Part shown: one piece after another, positions 6,114 to 8,548 of the stretch
Layout of the letters: every line of letters begins with the position of its first letter
How positions within the stretch are numbered: position 1 is the first letter of the stretch
NCBI GenBank assembly: GCA_022707945.1
Contig: JAKIZQ010000040.1
Span: 1 to 8,548, forward strand
DNA length: 8,548 nucleotides
From: Bdellovibrionales bacterium
GTDB lineage: Bacteria; Bdellovibrionota; JAFGOL01
Reading direction: 5' to 3'
Notes under the pieces: model-generated
Database searches by the model: none
What the model was told of the DNA's origin: nothing
The model's input: the letters and a program-made list of their open reading frames with translations, nothing else
Translations under genes and position numbers: made by a program

Positions 6114-8147
6114 ATGAAACTGTCTAACGGAAAGAACGTAGTGGAGACCATTAGAGAAAAATGCAGGGTATGCTTTACCTGTGTAAGGGAATGTCCTGCA
6201 AAGGCAATAAGGATTCGTGATGGTCAGGCAGAGATAATGGGTGCACGCTGTATTGGTTGTGGGAATTGTGTTAAGGTTTGCAGTCAAAAAGCAAAAAGAG
6301 TTCTTTCTTCTTTAGATAATGTTAGGACTATTTTACAGAGCAAAGATAAAAAAATAGCTATGGTTGCTCCAAGTTTTCCTGCAGAGTTTCACGATGTAGA
6401 TCATAAAAGGATGGTAGGGGCTTTAAAAAAACTTGGTTTTGATCATGTGCATGAAGTTGGTTTTGGAGCAGATCTAGTATCATTAGCGTACAAGAAACTT
6501 TTGGTATCGAATCCTGACAAGTCGTATATAGCCACTACTTGTCCATCAATAGTAGCTTATGTTGAAAAATATTATCCAGAACTAGTGCCACATCTTGCTC
6601 CAATAGTTTCTCCTATGATAGCTACGGCGAGAGTATTAAGAAAGCTATATGGTAAGAAAGCCAAGTTGGTTTTCATAGGACCTTGTGTTGCTAAGAAAGG
6701 CGAGAAAGAAAAGAAAGGTTATGATGGTGAGATAGATGAGGTAATGACCTTTGTTGAATTAAGGGATTTTTTTGATTCACTGGGAATAGACAGATATAAC
6801 TGCGGCGAGGCTGACTTTGATGAACCATCTGCCAGTAAGGGTGCTTTGTATGCAGTAAGCAGAGGATTATTGCAATCTGCAGATATCAAAGAGGACCTTG
6901 TAGAAGGTAATGTTGTGGTTGCAGATGGAAGGGTTAATTTTGTTGATGCAATAAAGGAATTTGAGAAAGAAAGTCTTAGTACCAGCTTATTAGAAACACT
7001 TTGTTGTGAAGGCTGTGTAATGGGTGCTGGTATAAATAATTTTATACCAATGTATAAAAGAAGAAACAAGGTTAGTGTCTACGTTAACGAGAAAATAAAA
7101 AAGCTTGATAAAGAGAAATGGTCAAAAGACATAAAGAAATATTCAAATATAGACCTTAGCTGTGAATTTGAACCTAATGACCAAAGGATAGTGCCACCAT
7201 CTGACGATAAAATAGATGAAATACTTGAACGTATGGGTAAGCATTCAAAAGAAGACGAATTGAATTGTGGTGCCTGTGGTTATGAGTCATGTAGAGAACA
7301 TGCCTCTGCTATATTCCACGGGACTGCAGAAAGCGAGATGTGTCTTCCTTATACAATAGAAAAACTAAAAGAGACTGTAACAAGTCTTGAACGTTCTTTT
7401 AGCGAGATAAAAAGCGTAAAAGAGGCTCTTGATCACAGGGATAAATTAGCCAGTATGGGACAACTTGCTGCAGGTATAGCACACGAGATAAATAATCCGT
7501 TGGGAATTATTCTTATGTATGCACATATATTAAGAGAACAGTGCCAAACAAGTGAAGGGATGAAAGACGATATACAGATGATAGTTGAACAGGCAGATAG
7601 ATGTAAGAAAATAGTCTCTGAGCTTTTAGATTTTGCAAGACAGAACAGGGTGGTTAAAACGCCAGTAGATATATCTGAACTTGTTCAAAGATGTATAGAA
7701 ATGCTTAATATCCCAAAAGACATAGAGATAAACATAATCAATAAACTTGAGGATGATCCAATGGTAGAACTGGATAGGGACCAGTTCTCTCAGGTCCTTA
7801 TAAACCTTATAAATAATGCTGTAGATGCAATAGAAGAAACAAAAAAAGAGACTTGTAATAAATTAAAAATAACTTTTACAGGCGACAAGAACATGTTTTC
7901 TATCATAATTGAAGACACTGGTGCTGGTATTTCTCCAAAATATATTGAAAGGATATTTGATCCATTCTTTACTACAAAACAGTTTGGTAAGGGAACTGGC
8001 TTGGGGCTCCCTGTTAGTTATGGAATAATAAAGATGCATTCTGGGGATATAAAGGTGGAGTCCAATGGAGACCCTTCTAAAGGCCCAACATGGACCAAAG
8101 TAATTGTTAATATTCCCAGATATGATACAAGGGAAAAGATCGTTTAA
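6114..8147 (+). CDS. hydS: Sensory [FeFe] hydrogenase domain fused to a histidine kinase
   Basis: Probable cytoplasmic H2 or redox sensor kinase of 677 residues with no membrane segment or signal peptide. An N-terminal two-[4Fe-4S] ferredoxin domain has C17/20/23/27 and C46/49/52/56. The hydrogenase large-subunit domain (about 75-345) has reduced H-cluster motifs: TTCPS (C143), GPCVAKKGE (C191) and CCEGC (C297, C301). These give all four cluster ligands, but Thr stands at the proton-relay Cys position and GAG replaces GGG. A second Fe-S domain has C385-x2-C388-x4-C393-x16-C410. A helical, probably coiled-coil linker (about 410-455) leads to HisKA with H457 in HEINNPLG. The HATPase domain has an N-box around N568, DTGAG (601-605), FDPFF (615-619) and GKGTGLGL from 625. 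I see no PAS domain. The start is 2 nt after the hydA stop; the nearest SD-like AAGGA (6093-6097) is 16 nt away, suggesting translational coupling. The family resembles group C sensory hydrogenases; the ligand and output are inferred. Confidence 0.92.
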   Translation: MKLSNGKNVVETIREKCRVCFTCVRECPAKAIRIRDGQAEIMGARCIGCGNCVKVCSQKAKRVLSSLDNVRTILQSKDKKIAMVAPSFPAEFHDVDHKRMVGALKKLGFDHVHEVGFGADLVSLAYKKLLVSNPDKSYIATTCPSIVAYVEKYYPELVPHLAPIVSPMIATARVLRKLYGKKAKLVFIGPCVAKKGEKEKKGYDGEIDEVMTFVELRDFFDSLGIDRYNCGEADFDEPSASKGALYAVSRGLLQSADIKEDLVEGNVVVADGRVNFVDAIKEFEKESLSTSLLETLCCEGCVMGAGINNFIPMYKRRNKVSVYVNEKIKKLDKEKWSKDIKKYSNIDLSCEFEPNDQRIVPPSDDKIDEILERMGKHSKEDELNCGACGYESCREHASAIFHGTAESEMCLPYTIEKLKETVTSLERSFSEIKSVKEALDHRDKLASMGQLAAGIAHEINNPLGIILMYAHILREQCQTSEGMKDDIQMIVEQADRCKKIVSELLDFARQNRVVKTPVDISELVQRCIEMLNIPKDIEINIINKLEDDPMVELDRDQFSQVLINLINNAVDAIEETKKETCNKLKITFTGDKNMFSIIIEDTGAGISPKYIERIFDPFFTTKQFGKGTGLGLPVSYGIIKMHSGDIKVESNGDPSKGPTWTKVIVNIPRYDTREKIV

Positions 8148-8153
8148 AGGAGG
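8146..8153 (+). promoter_or_regulatory. Strong ribosome binding site of the response-regulator gene
   Basis: AAAGGAGG, near-perfect anti-SD complementarity, lies 6 nt before the ATG at 8160 and overlaps the stop codon of the sensor kinase gene. It is far stronger than the site of the kinase gene itself, suggesting that the receiver is made in excess over its kinase. Confidence 0.8.
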
Positions 8154-8159
8154 TTTAAG

Positions 8160-8531
8160 ATGGCAAAGATCTTTTTAGTTGATGATGATGTGGATTTGGT
8201 AGAACAGAACAAAATGGTGTTAGAGGAAAAAGTGCACACTGTTATTACAGCGAATACTGCAAAAGAAGCAATTAATAGACTAAAGAATGAAAAACCAGAC
8301 CTTATGATCATAGATGTTATGATGGAGCATAGAACTGCTGGTTTTACACTTGCCAGAGAGATAGGAAAGAATTTTCCTAAAGTGCCATTGATAATTATGT
8401 CTGGAGCTGCGGACAAAGCTAATTGGATGTCTGAGCCGGGCGATACTTGGGGTGCTGTTGTTAATTTTCTAGATAAACCAGTGGACCCAGATAAATTAGC
8501 TAAAGTAGTAGAAGAGGTTCTTGGCAGATGA
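8160..8531 (+). CDS. Receiver-only (CheY-like) response regulator
   Basis: Single receiver domain of 123 residues, the usual size of a CheY-type protein, with no DNA-binding or enzymatic output domain. The phosphorylation site is complete: acidic pocket D8/D9 in FLVDDD, phospho-acceptor D52 in IIDVMM, switch residue S81 in IIMSGAAD, and K106 in FLDKPVDP. The loop after D52 reads MMEHRTAGF rather than the common MMPxxxG form. The gene follows the hydrogenase-histidine kinase by 12 nt and is the obvious phosphorylation partner of H457. Without an output domain it must act by protein contact or as an intermediate in a phosphorelay. Pairing with the kinase is inferred from position; the domain call is certain. 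Confidence 0.93.
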   Translation: MAKIFLVDDDVDLVEQNKMVLEEKVHTVITANTAKEAINRLKNEKPDLMIIDVMMEHRTAGFTLAREIGKNFPKVPLIIMSGAADKANWMSEPGDTWGAVVNFLDKPVDPDKLAKVVEEVLGR

Positions 8532-8548
8532 ATAAAGTACAAAAAACC
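8528..8548 (+). CDS. Possible start of a further operon gene, cut by window edge
   Basis: An ATG at 8528 overlaps the response-regulator stop as ATGA, a common arrangement in translationally coupled operons. AGAGG at 8513-8517 lies 10 nt upstream as a plausible ribosome binding site. Only seven residues (MNKVQKT) are visible before the window ends, so no product can be named. A further signalling protein or hydrogenase accessory gene would fit the context, but that is speculation. Confidence 0.35.

Noticed and set aside
8144..8542. 132-codon open frame on the minus strand opposite the receiver gene
   Set aside because: It is antisense to a clear CheY-like domain. The predicted protein is Ser/Thr/Leu-rich without motifs, and the plus-strand gene has a strong SD.

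Overview
The window reads as chromosomal DNA of a strictly anaerobic, H2-metabolising bacterium. It is A+T-rich, uses AGA/AGG arginine and ATA isoleucine codons heavily, and TGA acts as a stop. Nothing fixes the taxon. The set of Rex, a trimeric NADH-linked [FeFe] hydrogenase and a sensory hydrogenase fits fermenters or syntrophs (Firmicutes, Thermotogota, Elusimicrobiota or Omnitrophota-type lineages), but this is a guess. All supported genes lie on the + strand and no mobile DNA, RNA gene or CRISPR array is visible.

Layout. Bases 2-1162 hold the 3' ~97% of kbl (glycine C-acetyltransferase, threonine catabolism), cut by the window edge. A 121-bp gap (1163-1283) carries a promoter and a near-consensus Rex operator. 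A tight operon follows with gaps of only 2-12 nt: rex (1284-1904), hydC (NuoE-like, 1913-2374), hydB (NuoF-like, 2377-4386), hydA ([FeFe] hydrogenase catalytic subunit, 4390-6111), a 677-residue fusion of a sensory hydrogenase domain to a histidine kinase (here hydS, 6114-8147), and a receiver-only response regulator (8160-8531). A further ORF may begin with an ATGA overlap at 8528 and run out of the window.

How it fits together. HydC, HydB and HydA would form the soluble trimer that couples NADH (and probably reduced ferredoxin) oxidation to H2 production, or the reverse. Rex would relieve repression when NADH/NAD+ is high, that is when reduced carriers need an outlet. The sensor kinase carries a degenerate but ligand-complete H-cluster domain and a full kinase core, so it probably senses H2 or redox state and phosphorylates the adjacent receiver. 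The operon thus seems to encode its own two-input control: NADH through Rex and H2 through the hydrogenase-kinase.

Points for a second look: the direct hydrogenase-to-kinase fusion with no PAS domain; a Cys-to-Ser change at a normally cluster-ligating position of HydA (TSCSPGW); a Cys-rich N-terminal extension and a three-Cys thioredoxin-like domain in HydB; and a response regulator with no output domain.
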